Source of the DNA: Sulfurimonas sp.
GTDB lineage: Bacteria > Campylobacterota > Campylobacteria > Campylobacterales > Sulfurimonadaceae
DNA length: 64,000 bases
Assembly: GCF_023228785.1 (NCBI RefSeq)
Contig: NZ_JALOAN010000009.1
Span: forward strand, 1-64,000
Reading direction: 5' to 3'
Positions 1-8,284 of the stretch are shown piece after piece. How positions within the stretch are numbered: the first letter of the stretch is position 1; each line of letters begins with the position of its first letter. A program made the translations under genes and the position numbers. Under the pieces are notes generated by a model. The model had not been told where the DNA came from. It was given only the letters and a program-made list of their open reading frames with translations, and did no database searches.

Positions 1-1279
1 CTATTTCTCTATGAAGTGGTATATTTGTTTTAAATCCTTCTATATGAAACTCATCCAATGCTCGTCTAGCTTTAGCAACTGCTCCATCCCAATCTAGCGC
101 CCACACAATCAACTTCCCAAGCATAGAGTCATAGCAAGTTGGTGTTTCGTAGCCGCTGTATAGACTAGTATCTAGTCTTATCCCAGGTCCTCCCGGTGTT
201 AGATATTTTTTCACTACTCCAGCTGTGGGCATAAAGTTGTTTTGCGGGTCTTCTGAGTTGATTCTAAACTCTATAGCATATCCTCTAAATTGTATCTCAC
301 TTTGTAAATACTTTAGTTTATCACCAGCAGCTATCTCTATCATTCTTTGGATAATGTCAACTCCTGTTACTATCTCAGTTACAGGGTGTTCTACTTGAAC
401 TCTGGTATTCATCTCTATGAAGTATATATTATCCCTCTCATCAACTAAAAACTCAACTGTCCCAACACTCTCATATCCAAGTTTTTTCATAGCATTTACA
501 GAGATAGTGCAAAGTTTTTGTCTCACTTGTGCATTTAAAAGTGGTGAGGGAGTTATCTCTATAACTTTTTGATGTCGTCTCTGAATTGAACAATCTCGCT
601 CACCTAAATGCAGCACATTCCCATACTGATCAGCAATAACTTGAATCTCAATATGCCTAGGATTTTGAACGTATTTTTCTATAAAAACATCTCCTTTACC
701 AAAATATTTTATGGATTCATTTGTAGCAGAGCTAAACATTTTTGAAAAATCATCAGCAAAATGGACAATTCTCATTCCTCTTCCACCACCGCCAAAGGCT
801 GCTTTTATTATGATGGGATAACCTATCTCTAGGGCTATCCTTCTCCCCTCTTCTTCATCTATAATAGGAGAACTCGTACCTTCTAAAACAGGAACTCCTA
901 TCTTTTTCATAGCAACTTTTGAAGCCATTTTATCACCAAAGAGTTCTATATGTTGTGGTTTTGGTCCTATAAAAATCAAACCATTGTCTTCACACGCTTG
1001 GGCGAACTCTGCATTTTCTGATAAAAAACCATAACCAGGATGAATGGCATCACACTTTGTTCTTTTGGCTATATCAATTATTTTGTCATACTTGAGATAT
1101 GCATCAATGGGATTGCCAACTATCGGGTAGCACTCATCAGCTCTTGCAACCCAGATCCCATTTACATCAACCTCAGAAAAAATCACTACTGATTTGATTT
1201 CAAGTTCTTTACATGCTCTTATAATTCTTAGAGCTATCTCTCCTCTATTAGCTACTAAGATCTTAGTAAATTTTCTCAT
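1..1279 (-). CDS. Biotin carboxylase subunit (AccC/PycA-like), 3' end outside the window
   Basis: ATP-grasp biotin carboxylase, which carboxylates the biotin of a partner carrier protein with bicarbonate and ATP. The translation begins MRKFTKILVANRGEIALRI, the family's N-terminal signature. It continues with HPGYGFLSEN, the glycine-rich ATP loop FGGGGRGMR, the ERDCSIQRRHQK catalytic segment and the biotin carboxylase signature EMNTRVQVEHPVTE. About 426 codons are present; full-length proteins have roughly 450-490 residues, so only the C-terminus is missing. GAGG lies 7 nt before the ATG. In Campylobacterota such a subunit may serve acetyl-CoA carboxylase or a two-subunit pyruvate carboxylase. 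The partner is not in the window, so I leave the substrate open. A divergent AraC-type regulator lies upstream. Confidence 0.9.
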   Translation of the reverse strand, partial: MRKFTKILVANRGEIALRIIRACKELEIKSVVIFSEVDVNGIWVARADECYPIVGNPIDAYLKYDKIIDIAKRTKCDAIHPGYGFLSENAEFAQACEDNGLIFIGPKPQHIELFGDKMASKVAMKKIGVPVLEGTSSPIIDEEEGRRIALEIGYPIIIKAAFGGGGRGMRIVHFADDFSKMFSSATNESIKYFGKGDVFIEKYVQNPRHIEIQVIADQYGNVLHLGERDCSIQRRHQKVIEITPSPLLNAQVRQKLCTISVNAMKKLGYESVGTVEFLVDERDNIYFIEMNTRVQVEHPVTEIVTGVDIIQRMIEIAAGDKLKYLQSEIQFRGYAIEFRINSEDPQNNFMPTAGVVKKYLTPGGPGIRLDTSLYSGYETPTCYDSMLGKLIVWALDWDGAVAKARRALDEFHIEGFKTNIPLHREI

Positions 1280-1324
1280 AACATACCCTCGTATTAAATT
1301 GATATGTTATTTTAATAAATTAAT

Positions 1325-1353
1325 AGGATAAAATTCTTCTTCTATTTTGTCAA
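1325..1353 (-). promoter_or_regulatory. Sigma70-type promoter of the biotin carboxylase gene
   Basis: On the minus strand a perfect -35 box TTGACA (1348-1353) is followed after exactly 17 nt by TATCCT (1325-1330). It lies about 45 bp before the biotin carboxylase start. The site is in the gap shared with the divergent AraC-type gene, so that regulator could act here; this is inference from position only. Confidence 0.55.
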
Positions 1354-1416
1354 TTTATTTGTTTGATAAAATAGTTTAAATTGTCCATAATTGTTATTTT
1401 AATTATTCTATCTCGC

Positions 1417-1422
1417 TATAAT
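1417..1422 (+). promoter_or_regulatory. -10 box of the AraC-type gene, possibly leaderless
   Basis: A perfect TATAAT ends 5 nt before the ATG at 1428, and no Shine-Dalgarno sequence precedes that ATG. If the -10 box is used, transcription would start at or next to the A of the start codon. A leaderless mRNA is therefore plausible but unproven. Confidence 0.4.
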
Positions 1423-1427
1423 TATTT

Positions 1428-2303
1428 ATGAATAAAATTACTCTGCAAAATAACACTAAAATATCAAACAGTATTATGTATTATATTTATACACATATAG
1501 ATGTAAATATTGATATGCAAGAACTAAGTAAAGATCTTGGTATAAGTAAATCTCATATGCACAAGGTATTTAAAAATACTTTTGGTAAAAACATATATGA
1601 GAGTATCAAATCCATAAGACTGCAAAAAGCAGCTAGCTTACTTTTAACTAACAGATACTCTACAATCTCAGAAGTAGCTAATCTGTGCGGATACAGCTCT
1701 CACTCTTCTTTTATAAAAGCTTTTAAAAACAAATTTGACGCCTCGCCAAAAGATTGGAGAAATGGAGCATATAAAAACTACTCAAACTCCATTTTACAAG
1801 CATCAAACATATCTACAAACTCTAATGTAGATTATTCAAAATTATCTGCAACAATAGTTAATATGCCCTCAATAGAGAGTTACTATATTCGCAATAGTGG
1901 ATATACAAATAATGTTAAAGAGACTTGGCAAAAACTTTATACTCTGATTTTAAATCATAAAGTAAAAAACTATCAAATGATAGCTCTTTTACATGATAAT
2001 CCAACCATTACAGATCTCAATAATTGCCAATATATAGCGTGCATAAAAACAGATGAACAAGAGGAAGTATTTACAAAAAGATTGCCAAAATTTAAAATCT
2101 CCGATGGGGTATATGCAAGGTTTGATTTGCAAGGAGAAGGTGAAGATATACTAAGATTTATTCAATGGGTATATCATGATTGGCTAGTCGGTAGTGAGTA
2201 TGAAACAACAACTAAGCCCTCCTTTATTGTTTATCATAAGAACAATTATCTAGATAATGAAAATTTGTTTGACATAAGTTATTACCTATCAATTAAGTTT
2301 TAA
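1428..2303 (+). CDS. AraC-family transcriptional regulator with GyrI-like C-terminal domain
   Basis: DNA-binding regulator with an unusual order: the AraC double helix-turn-helix is at the N-terminus (about residues 15-110, with LSKDLGISKSHMHKVFKNTF and later VANLCGYSSHSSFIKAFKN), followed by a C-terminal region of about 150 residues. That region fits the GyrI-like/Rob-type effector-binding fold (YYIRNSGYTNN near its start, a WVYHDWLVGS segment and an acidic YLSIKF tail). This layout occurs in SoxS/Rob-like regulators that sense small molecules. The gene diverges from the biotin carboxylase gene and converges with the cbiX-like gene, sharing 4 bp at the stops. It could act locally, but no target site was identified. 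Confidence 0.8.
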   Translation: MNKITLQNNTKISNSIMYYIYTHIDVNIDMQELSKDLGISKSHMHKVFKNTFGKNIYESIKSIRLQKAASLLLTNRYSTISEVANLCGYSSHSSFIKAFKNKFDASPKDWRNGAYKNYSNSILQASNISTNSNVDYSKLSATIVNMPSIESYYIRNSGYTNNVKETWQKLYTLILNHKVKNYQMIALLHDNPTITDLNNCQYIACIKTDEQEEVFTKRLPKFKISDGVYARFDLQGEGEDILRFIQWVYHDWLVGSEYETTTKPSFIVYHKNNYLDNENLFDISYYLSIKF

Positions 2304-2677
2304 AAGCTCAAAGATTTTAAATCGTGTGAGATTATTTTTGCGATACTTTTAGACTCTCCAAAATGATTTAGAACTTCTATCTTCATATCTTCTATGCCTA
2401 TCTGCATCTCGCGAGCAATATTTGGAATATCTATAGCTACATGCTTTCCACTATTTAAAAAGTAAGGATAGAGATAGACTTTATCCATCTTCATCTGATG
2501 CATCTTATCTATGGTGTCTTCAATGCTCGGCTGTGCTAATTCTAAAAAAGCGTACTCAACTTCATCAAAGTGAGTATCTTCTTCTTTTATTTTTTTAGCG
2601 AGTCTGATAAACTCATCATTTGATTCAGATCTTTTACTTCCATGTGCTATTAAAATCACTGCTATTTTTTTACTCAT
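2300..2677 (-). CDS. Sirohydrochlorin chelatase, CbiX/SirB family (short form)
   Basis: A 125-residue single-domain protein starting MSKKIAVILIAHGSKR, the AHGS motif carrying the metal-binding histidine of class II chelatases. A second motif with a conserved histidine is present (YPYFLNSGKHVAIDIP). Proteins of this size form the CbiX-short group, which inserts cobalt or iron into sirohydrochlorin for siroheme or cobalamin. Only 17 bp separate it from the ubiB-like gene upstream, so they may be co-transcribed. The exact metal cannot be told from sequence. Confidence 0.82.
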   Translation of the reverse strand: MSKKIAVILIAHGSKRSESNDEFIRLAKKIKEEDTHFDEVEYAFLELAQPSIEDTIDKMHQMKMDKVYLYPYFLNSGKHVAIDIPNIAREMQIGIEDMKIEVLNHFGESKSIAKIISHDLKSLSF

Positions 2678-2694
2678 AGTTTTGCCTCTTTAAT

Positions 2695-4239
2695 TTATTT
2701 ATATATGACTCTAAACACGCCAGCCAAAAAGAGTACAACTGCCATCTCTTTTAGATTTTTATCATAAAGCAACATAAAAACAGCTCCTATCATAAGAGCA
2801 AATGAGATCGCATATGATTTTACTTCACTTTTTGCATCTCTTTTTATCCACTCTAGCTGATCACTTAAGAGCTCAACTTGAAGCTCATCAGAGCTCACTT
2901 TTTTTATGGCATTTTTAAAGTCTTTTACTATAAAAGGGATATCTTTTATCTCATCTATAAGAGTCTCTAAGATGCTCTCTTTTGCACCCAAAGCCTTTGG
3001 AATATTTTTTTGCAAAATCGGCAAGATATCTTTTACGCCATTAAAATTTTCTATATAAGTAGTCCCAAGCCCCTCTATAATGGCGCTCACCCTAAGTATG
3101 TAGATCGCATCGCTAGGAAGTTTAAAAGGTAGATCTCTAGTAGATTCTAAGATTTCAAAAGCGAGTTGTTGCATAGATTCACTGCTAAGATTATCGTTTG
3201 AAAATATCTCAAACATCTTTGCACTAAACTCAGCTAACTGTTCTGTTGGAGCTTCATAAGCTATGGTTCCGAGTTTTTTATTTGCTGCTATATAGCGTTC
3301 ATAATCTTGTTCATTTGCAGCTTTTATAAGCTCGATGATGGCTACTCGTGTGTGATTTGGCACACTCTTTACCATCCCAAAATCAAGAAGTATAAGCTCG
3401 CCCTCTTTTGAGACTAAGAGATTTCCAGGGTGTGGATCTGCATGAAAGTAACCGGTTATAAGCATCTGTGTTGTATAAAAATCAACTAACTTTGCGATGA
3501 TGGATCGAAAGTCTATCTTATGAGTAAAGATACTCTCTTTATCATCAAATCTAAAACCCTCTTCAAAGCTCATAACAAGAGCATCATCACTACAAAACTC
3601 AGGGAGTGGAGTTGGAAACTTAACGCCCGCATCTTTATATATGGATGAAAACTTCACCAAGTTACTTAGCTCTTTAGTGAGGCTAACTTCTTCTTTTATC
3701 ATCTTAGAAAACTCAACTATTACTGCCTCAATGGAGTTTTTTGTATGATAGGAAAAGAGAGGTTTAAAAATGGTGTTAAAACTCTTAATGATTTTAATAT
3801 CTGCCATAACTTGAGAGTAGATACTTTTGCGCCGAAGTTTTACAGCTACTTTTTGTCCCTTATGAGTATAGGCGACATGAACTTGTCCGATGGAAGCTGA
3901 TGCAATTGGTATATCATCAAAACTAGCAAAACAGCCTTTTTGGAAGCTCCTTGTATATACTTCATCAAACTCACTCTTTTTCATAGGAGGAAGTGAGTCG
4001 TGAAGCTCTTTTAATTCATCAAGATACTCTTTATCGAAAAAGTCTGAACGAGTAGCTAGAACTTGTGCTAATTTTATAAAACTCGCACCTAAAAAAACTA
4101 TGGTCTCTTTTAGCTCTTTTGGTTTTAACGGCTTAAAACCTAAAAAACTCTTTCTCTTTTTAATAACTAGATAGATAGTTAGTAAAAAGCTAAAAACCCT
4201 ATAAACTCTTCTAGGCGAGTAGTATTTGAGTGAGTCTAT
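2695..4239 (-). CDS. UbiB/AarF (ABC1) family atypical kinase; probable non-canonical start
   Basis: Member of the UbiB/ADCK family, which supports quinone biosynthesis at the membrane through an atypical protein-kinase-like fold. Visible features are the alanine-rich loop SASIGQVHVAY, the Lys in VAVKLRR, HADPHPGNLLV (catalytic loop), LLDFGMVK (DFG) and a hydrophobic C-terminus. The first in-frame ATG (3984) would delete the conserved N-terminal extension. The frame stays open upstream and encodes LGASFIKLAQVLATRSDFF and LHDSLPP, matching the family's FIKxxQ region. No ATG, GTG or TTG occurs in that stretch. The best-placed start is ATA at 4239, preceded by AGAGGA at 6 nt and overlapping the upstream stop as ATAG. 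The predicted length is then 514 residues. The start is uncertain; the family assignment is firm. Confidence 0.8.
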   Translation of the reverse strand: MDSLKYYSPRRVYRVFSFLLTIYLVIKKRKSFLGFKPLKPKELKETIVFLGASFIKLAQVLATRSDFFDKEYLDELKELHDSLPPMKKSEFDEVYTRSFQKGCFASFDDIPIASASIGQVHVAYTHKGQKVAVKLRRKSIYSQVMADIKIIKSFNTIFKPLFSYHTKNSIEAVIVEFSKMIKEEVSLTKELSNLVKFSSIYKDAGVKFPTPLPEFCSDDALVMSFEEGFRFDDKESIFTHKIDFRSIIAKLVDFYTTQMLITGYFHADPHPGNLLVSKEGELILLDFGMVKSVPNHTRVAIIELIKAANEQDYERYIAANKKLGTIAYEAPTEQLAEFSAKMFEIFSNDNLSSESMQQLAFEILESTRDLPFKLPSDAIYILRVSAIIEGLGTTYIENFNGVKDILPILQKNIPKALGAKESILETLIDEIKDIPFIVKDFKNAIKKVSSDELQVELLSDQLEWIKRDAKSEVKSYAISFALMIGAVFMLLYDKNLKEMAVVLFLAGVFRVIYK

Positions 4240-4499
4240 TTTAGATCCTCTTTTAGTTTTGCTAAGTCTTCTTTAGTCGCAAGTCCTAGCTCTTCTATGA
4301 CCTCTTTAAGAGTTGATTTTAACTGCTCTTTTATTCTTTGTTCTTCCTCTTTACCTTTAGTCTCGATAGACTCTAAAAAGCTCTTTGCATCTTTAGTCTT
4401 TATCTTACCCTCATCTTCAAGCTTTTTTAGTTCATCTTCTACTTTTTGCTTTAAAATAACCGCCGCGCCAATACCAGTATGAATTAATTCTTTTAACAT
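4236..4499 (-). CDS. Small phasin-like coiled-coil protein
   Basis: An 87-residue, highly charged protein with a short hydrophobic start (LIHTGIGAAVILKQK) followed by a long Lys/Glu-rich helix. It resembles the PhaF/PhaI-type granule-associated (phasin-like) family, in which an amphipathic helix binds hydrophobic surfaces and the coiled coil oligomerises. Its stop overlaps the probable start of the ubiB-like gene, so the two are probably translationally coupled. No polyhydroxyalkanoate synthase is in the window. A role in membrane or quinone-related work with UbiB is therefore as likely as granule coating. The function is inferred, not known. Confidence 0.6.
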   Translation of the reverse strand: MLKELIHTGIGAAVILKQKVEDELKKLEDEGKIKTKDAKSFLESIETKGKEEEQRIKEQLKSTLKEVIEELGLATKEDLAKLKEDLK

Positions 4500-4603
4500 T
4501 TCCTATCCTTTGTACTTTTGTTTAATGCTTTTTAACTTGACATATTCTAGCATACTCATTGATACATTAGTATACTCAAAACCTTGATAAATTTACTTTC
4601 TTA

Positions 4604-5947
4604 TTACGCTTTAAAAATCTCTATAGCTACTTTAGCTGCTTCTTTGTGTTTTAAGATCGGTTTTGGGTAGTCTTTGATTTTATTATTTAAAAGATACTCT
4701 TCATTGTGAAGATATTTTGAGTCAAGATCTCTTAACTCACTTATATGTTTTTTTATATAAATCCCATCTCTATCAAACTTTTTACTTTGTAAGTAGGGGT
4801 TAAAAACTCTAAAGTAAGGTTGCGGATCTACTCCAGTTCCTGCACTCCACTGCCACGATAAAACATTACTAGCCTTGTCAAAATCCAGCAAATATTTTGC
4901 AAAAAAACTCTCTCCCCACTGCCACGGAAGAAGTAGATCTTTTGTAAAAAAAGATGCCACAACCATGCGGACACGATTGTGCATATTACCACTTTTTAAA
5001 AGTTCTCTAACTCCAGCGTCAACTATTGGCACGCCAGTTTTTGCCTCACAAAAGGCTCTAAACTTCTCTTCATCTTCAATGCCGTTAAAAGCATACTTAT
5101 AGTTTTTATGCTCAATATATGGCAGATGAAAAAGCAAGTAAGCATAATAGTCTCTAAAGATAAGCTGTCTTATAAAGCTCTCAGCATTTTCTAGTTCGAG
5201 TACGCGTCTTAAGATCTCTCTAATTCCAATAGTTCCAAACCTAAGATCTACGCTAAGACCTGAACTTGCAGCAAGATTTAAAAAGTCTCTATCTTCTTTA
5301 TATTTTGGGAGTTTTTCTACTAGATCTTCTAGTTTTTCATAAGGAGAAACTATTTCAAGATCTTTTGCTTCAAAACCAATATTTTCAAGTCTAAGTTCTT
5401 TTGTAGAGATCTCTTGATCTTCTTCTACTATTGTCAAACCCTCATAGCTTGAACTAAAAAGAGTCTGTTTAACTCTTTGGATCTCATCTATATTTTTACT
5501 CCCTAGAGCTATTTTTGCTTTTTTATAAAAAGGAGTAAACACAAAGTATGTAGTTCCATCATCTTTTAAGATCTCATTGTGTTTAAAAATGTAAGTATCT
5601 TGGATATATCTAAAATGAAGTTTGTGAGAGACTCTTAGATCTCTCTTTTTAGCATACTCATCGTAGTCTCCAGATGCTACAACCTCATCAAACTCAAAAG
5701 TGCTAAGATATGAAAAAACATCCTCTACATTTGCATAAAAAACTTTAAGATCTAACCCAATTGAGCGAAGATCTGACTTTAGTTTTACAACACTCTTGTA
5801 AATAAAGTTAACTCTTCTATCATCACTTTGTAGTAGATCTAAGATCTCTTTATCAAAAATAAATATGGGTAAAACCTCCCCCTCGTAAGTGAGAAGTGGA
5901 TTGTCCTTTACTCTTAGATCTCGCCTAAACCACAGGATTCTTTTCAT
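4604..5947 (-). CDS. phrB: Deoxyribodipyrimidine photolyase
   Basis: Light-dependent repair enzyme that splits cyclobutane pyrimidine dimers using reduced FAD. The 447-residue protein begins MKRILWFRRDLRVKDNPLL, the start of the photolyase alpha/beta antenna domain. The C-terminal FAD-binding helical domain shows QLIFRDYYAYLLFHLPYI, HNRVRMVVASFFTKDLL and WQWSAGTGVDPQPYFRVFNP, all standard photolyase signatures. It overlaps the upstream DUF523 gene by 4 bp (ATGA), indicating an operon. It could be a cryptochrome-like member, but the repair-type motifs favour a CPD photolyase. Confidence 0.9.
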   Translation of the reverse strand: MKRILWFRRDLRVKDNPLLTYEGEVLPIFIFDKEILDLLQSDDRRVNFIYKSVVKLKSDLRSIGLDLKVFYANVEDVFSYLSTFEFDEVVASGDYDEYAKKRDLRVSHKLHFRYIQDTYIFKHNEILKDDGTTYFVFTPFYKKAKIALGSKNIDEIQRVKQTLFSSSYEGLTIVEEDQEISTKELRLENIGFEAKDLEIVSPYEKLEDLVEKLPKYKEDRDFLNLAASSGLSVDLRFGTIGIREILRRVLELENAESFIRQLIFRDYYAYLLFHLPYIEHKNYKYAFNGIEDEEKFRAFCEAKTGVPIVDAGVRELLKSGNMHNRVRMVVASFFTKDLLLPWQWGESFFAKYLLDFDKASNVLSWQWSAGTGVDPQPYFRVFNPYLQSKKFDRDGIYIKKHISELRDLDSKYLHNEEYLLNNKIKDYPKPILKHKEAAKVAIEIFKA

Positions 5948-6894
5948 TTAGTAGATTTTAGATCTGAGCGAAGTGCTAACTCTTTTGGGTATGGATCTAG
6001 AAATTTCTGCTCTAGCAAATACTCCACCTTATACTTTGTAGCGTAGAGTTTAAGAGTACTAAGTGGCACAATAAGTGGAACTATCTTAGCTACATAATCA
6101 TCTATAAGGCCATGTAGCATCTGCTTCTCAGAGCTATCTAAAAAGTTCTTTATAAATCCGCTCATATGTTCAAGTACGTTTCTAGTTTTGCCTACACTGC
6201 TCTTTTGTGAGATCGCCATTTTAAAGAGCAACTCATACTCACTTAAGATGAGATCAAAACTCTTTTGTTCGTGGTTTCCAACTATTTGACCTAATTCTCT
6301 ATAGGTTTTTTCATCTTTTGATTGTAGTAAAAACTTGTAAGATTTGTGAAATTCAACTAGATCTCCCATCTTAGCGTTTAGTTTAAACTCTTCAAAATCA
6401 CTATAAGCAAAGAGTTGCATTACAAAGTTTTCTCTAAGCCAAGCATCACAGAGTCTGCCCTCCTCTTCCATAGGAAAGTAACCAAACTCAGCTCTACACA
6501 TTGAAGCAAAAACTCCATCATCCTTGCCATCTGCAAAACCATTTTCTAAATATACCTTAGAGCTCATAAGTCCACAAGTTGGAGACTTTGACTTTAGTAT
6601 TATGCCGCGGATATTTTGTGCTTTTATCTTCTGTAACTCCGCTTTTGCTTTTTCATCCAAGATCTCTGTTAGATCCTCTTTCGTTTTGTTTGAGATGATG
6701 CGAAATTCGCCCTCTTCGCCTCTTACCATTCTAATGGATGGTCGTGGAGAACCAAAAGCGATATTCTCAGGACAAAAAGATACAAACTCAGCATATTTTC
6801 CAAGCTCATCTACTACAAAATCATCTCTTTTATGTCCTTTGTCAAAACGAACTTCTTCACCCAAAAGACAAGCTGAAACTGCAATTTTTATCAT
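5944..6894 (-). CDS. DUF523-DUF1722 (YbgA-like) two-domain protein
   Basis: A 316-residue protein with an N-terminal DUF523 domain (about residues 1-150; VSACLLGEEVRFDKGHKRD, CPENIAFGSPRPS and KSKSPTCG with conserved cysteines) and a C-terminal DUF1722/YbgA domain (about 190-305). The family commonly sits beside photolyase genes, as here, where it overlaps phrB by 4 bp. The conserved cysteines suggest metal or Fe-S binding, but no biochemical role is established that I can name. The upstream thiD gene also overlaps it by 4 bp, so thiD, this gene and phrB form one tight transcription unit. Confidence 0.8.
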   Translation of the reverse strand: MIKIAVSACLLGEEVRFDKGHKRDDFVVDELGKYAEFVSFCPENIAFGSPRPSIRMVRGEEGEFRIISNKTKEDLTEILDEKAKAELQKIKAQNIRGIILKSKSPTCGLMSSKVYLENGFADGKDDGVFASMCRAEFGYFPMEEEGRLCDAWLRENFVMQLFAYSDFEEFKLNAKMGDLVEFHKSYKFLLQSKDEKTYRELGQIVGNHEQKSFDLILSEYELLFKMAISQKSSVGKTRNVLEHMSGFIKNFLDSSEKQMLHGLIDDYVAKIVPLIVPLSTLKLYATKYKVEYLLEQKFLDPYPKELALRSDLKSTK

Positions 6895-7670
6895 AACATT
6901 TCTCCTGCTGCTTTATGGTTTATCGGTCCTCTTGAGTGGCCGATATTAGGAGCTTTTAATATAGCGTCGTGGATAAATTTTTTAGAGATCTCAATGGACT
7001 CTTCAAGAGTTTTTCCAAGTGCTAGATTTGCAACGATGGCACTTGAGTATGAACAACCAGTTCCATGAACGCTTGTTGAGTCGATGTAAGGAGTTTGAAA
7101 AACTCTTTTTTCATGTCCAAAAAAGAGTTGATCTATACTTATTTTCTCATCTCTTATCTCTAAGATATGATTTTTAACAAGCACCTTACAAGATTGACAA
7201 AAAATTGTCTCCAAAGATGGTGTATCTCCAAACTTGTAGTTAAACAAAACCTCTGCCTCGTAAGTGTTTGGAGTGATAAGTAAAACATGCTCAAATAGCT
7301 CTTTCATAGCTTCTATGGCATCTTCTTGGAGTAGTTTAGAGTTTGCTTTTGAGATAAAGACTGGATCTAGAACTATTGGAATATTAAGATCTTTTATGAT
7401 CTCTTTTACAAGATCTATAATCTCTTTTGAGTAGAGCATCCCAATCTTTATAGCTGCCACATCAAAATCTTTTAACACAGCTTGGATTTGCTCTTTTACA
7501 AATGATGGATCTACTTCGTAGATCCCACTTACACCCATAGTGTTTTGTGCGGTTAGCACGGTTATTGCCGACGCTCCAAAAACGCCAAAGGCTTCAAAGG
7601 TTTTGAGATCTGCTTGAATCCCTGCTCCACCGCTACTATCAGATCCTGCTATAGTCAATACTACTTTCAT
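6891..7670 (-). CDS. thiD: Hydroxymethylpyrimidine/phosphomethylpyrimidine kinase ThiD
   Basis: Phosphorylates the HMP precursor twice for thiamine synthesis. The protein opens MKVVLTIAGSDSSGGAGIQADLKTFEAFG, with the ribokinase-type GSDSSGGAG motif of ThiD. It carries MGVSGIYEV, VLDPVFISK, ITPNTYEAEVL and the C-terminal active-site signature SVHGTGCSYSSAI containing the catalytic GTGCS. I chose the ATG at 7670 rather than an in-frame GTG at 7682, because GAGG lies 6 nt before it and the shorter product (259 residues) matches the family start. No thiamine riboswitch was recognised upstream. Confidence 0.9.
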   Translation of the reverse strand: MKVVLTIAGSDSSGGAGIQADLKTFEAFGVFGASAITVLTAQNTMGVSGIYEVDPSFVKEQIQAVLKDFDVAAIKIGMLYSKEIIDLVKEIIKDLNIPIVLDPVFISKANSKLLQEDAIEAMKELFEHVLLITPNTYEAEVLFNYKFGDTPSLETIFCQSCKVLVKNHILEIRDEKISIDQLFFGHEKRVFQTPYIDSTSVHGTGCSYSSAIVANLALGKTLEESIEISKKFIHDAILKAPNIGHSRGPINHKAAGEML

Positions 7671-7744
7671 GCTAAACCTCACTTTATATTTTACGTGATT
7701 TTAGCTTATTTAAAAAAATTTGTAGCCTTATTATGCTTCTTTAT

Positions 7745-8077
7745 CTAAAATCTTATAGAACTTTTTTTACCATCTTGCTCAACACTTATACTTGACTTTA
7801 AAATATAAAGAGTAGCTCCTGTTTTTTTGTAGATGATCTTTTGAAACATCTCTTTTGTATTTAGTGGATCATAACCCACAGCCTCTATCTTCTCTTTTTT
7901 ATTTATAATGATGCAATTATTTGCAATGCTATAAAGACTAAGACTCATAGCGTCATCTTCTTTGCTTAGAGGTGCTCCCCTTACTGCTTCAACACTAGGA
8001 CAAGCGAGTGTCTCTTTTTTTACAACATCTCCTTGAGCAAAACTCAACAAAAGAGCTAATATTAAAATGTTTTTCAT
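7745..8077 (-). CDS. Small exported protein of unknown function
   Basis: A 110-residue protein starting MKNILILALLLSFAQG, a typical signal peptide, so the mature part is probably periplasmic. The mature region contains two cysteines (TLACPSVEA and IANNCIIINKK) that could form a disulfide. I did not recognise a family. The start at 8077 is preferred to the ATG at 8089, since a GGA-containing ribosome site precedes it and the signal peptide then begins normally. It stands alone between thiD and the divergent DUF389 gene. Confidence 0.6.
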   Translation of the reverse strand: MKNILILALLLSFAQGDVVKKETLACPSVEAVRGAPLSKEDDAMSLSLYSIANNCIIINKKEKIEAVGYDPLNTKEMFQKIIYKKTGATLYILKSSISVEQDGKKSSIRF

Positions 8078-8239
8078 AAAATGATCCAATATAAGAGTTA
8101 TATAACTTAATGTGATACTTTTAAAGTTATATTTTTTTTCTAAAGATGATTATACCCTCTAGTTTTAAAGTTCGTTATTAAAAGTGTTTACTTTTTTTAC
8201 TATAAATTTTTATAGTGTTATTCACCTTTATAATAATGA

Positions 8240-8245
8240 TATAAT
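8240..8245 (+). promoter_or_regulatory. -10 box of the DUF389 gene
   Basis: TATAAT lies about 40 bp before the start codon in an AT-rich gap of about 200 bp (8078-8284) that also has to hold the promoter of the divergent exported protein. No clear -35 box was seen, which is common in epsilonproteobacterial promoters. Confidence 0.4.
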
Positions 8246-8284
8246 CAAAAGTTTAAATAAACTATAGTTAAAAGTAGAAATCAA

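Noticed and set aside
4297..4482. Plus-strand frame inside the phasin-like gene
   Set aside because: It is the antisense of a Lys/Glu-rich coiled coil, which automatically gives a Ser/Phe-rich open frame.
7671..7744. Thiamine riboswitch before thiD
   Set aside because: The gap is too short and AT-rich and lacks the CUGAGA and ACCUGA-type elements of the THI box.
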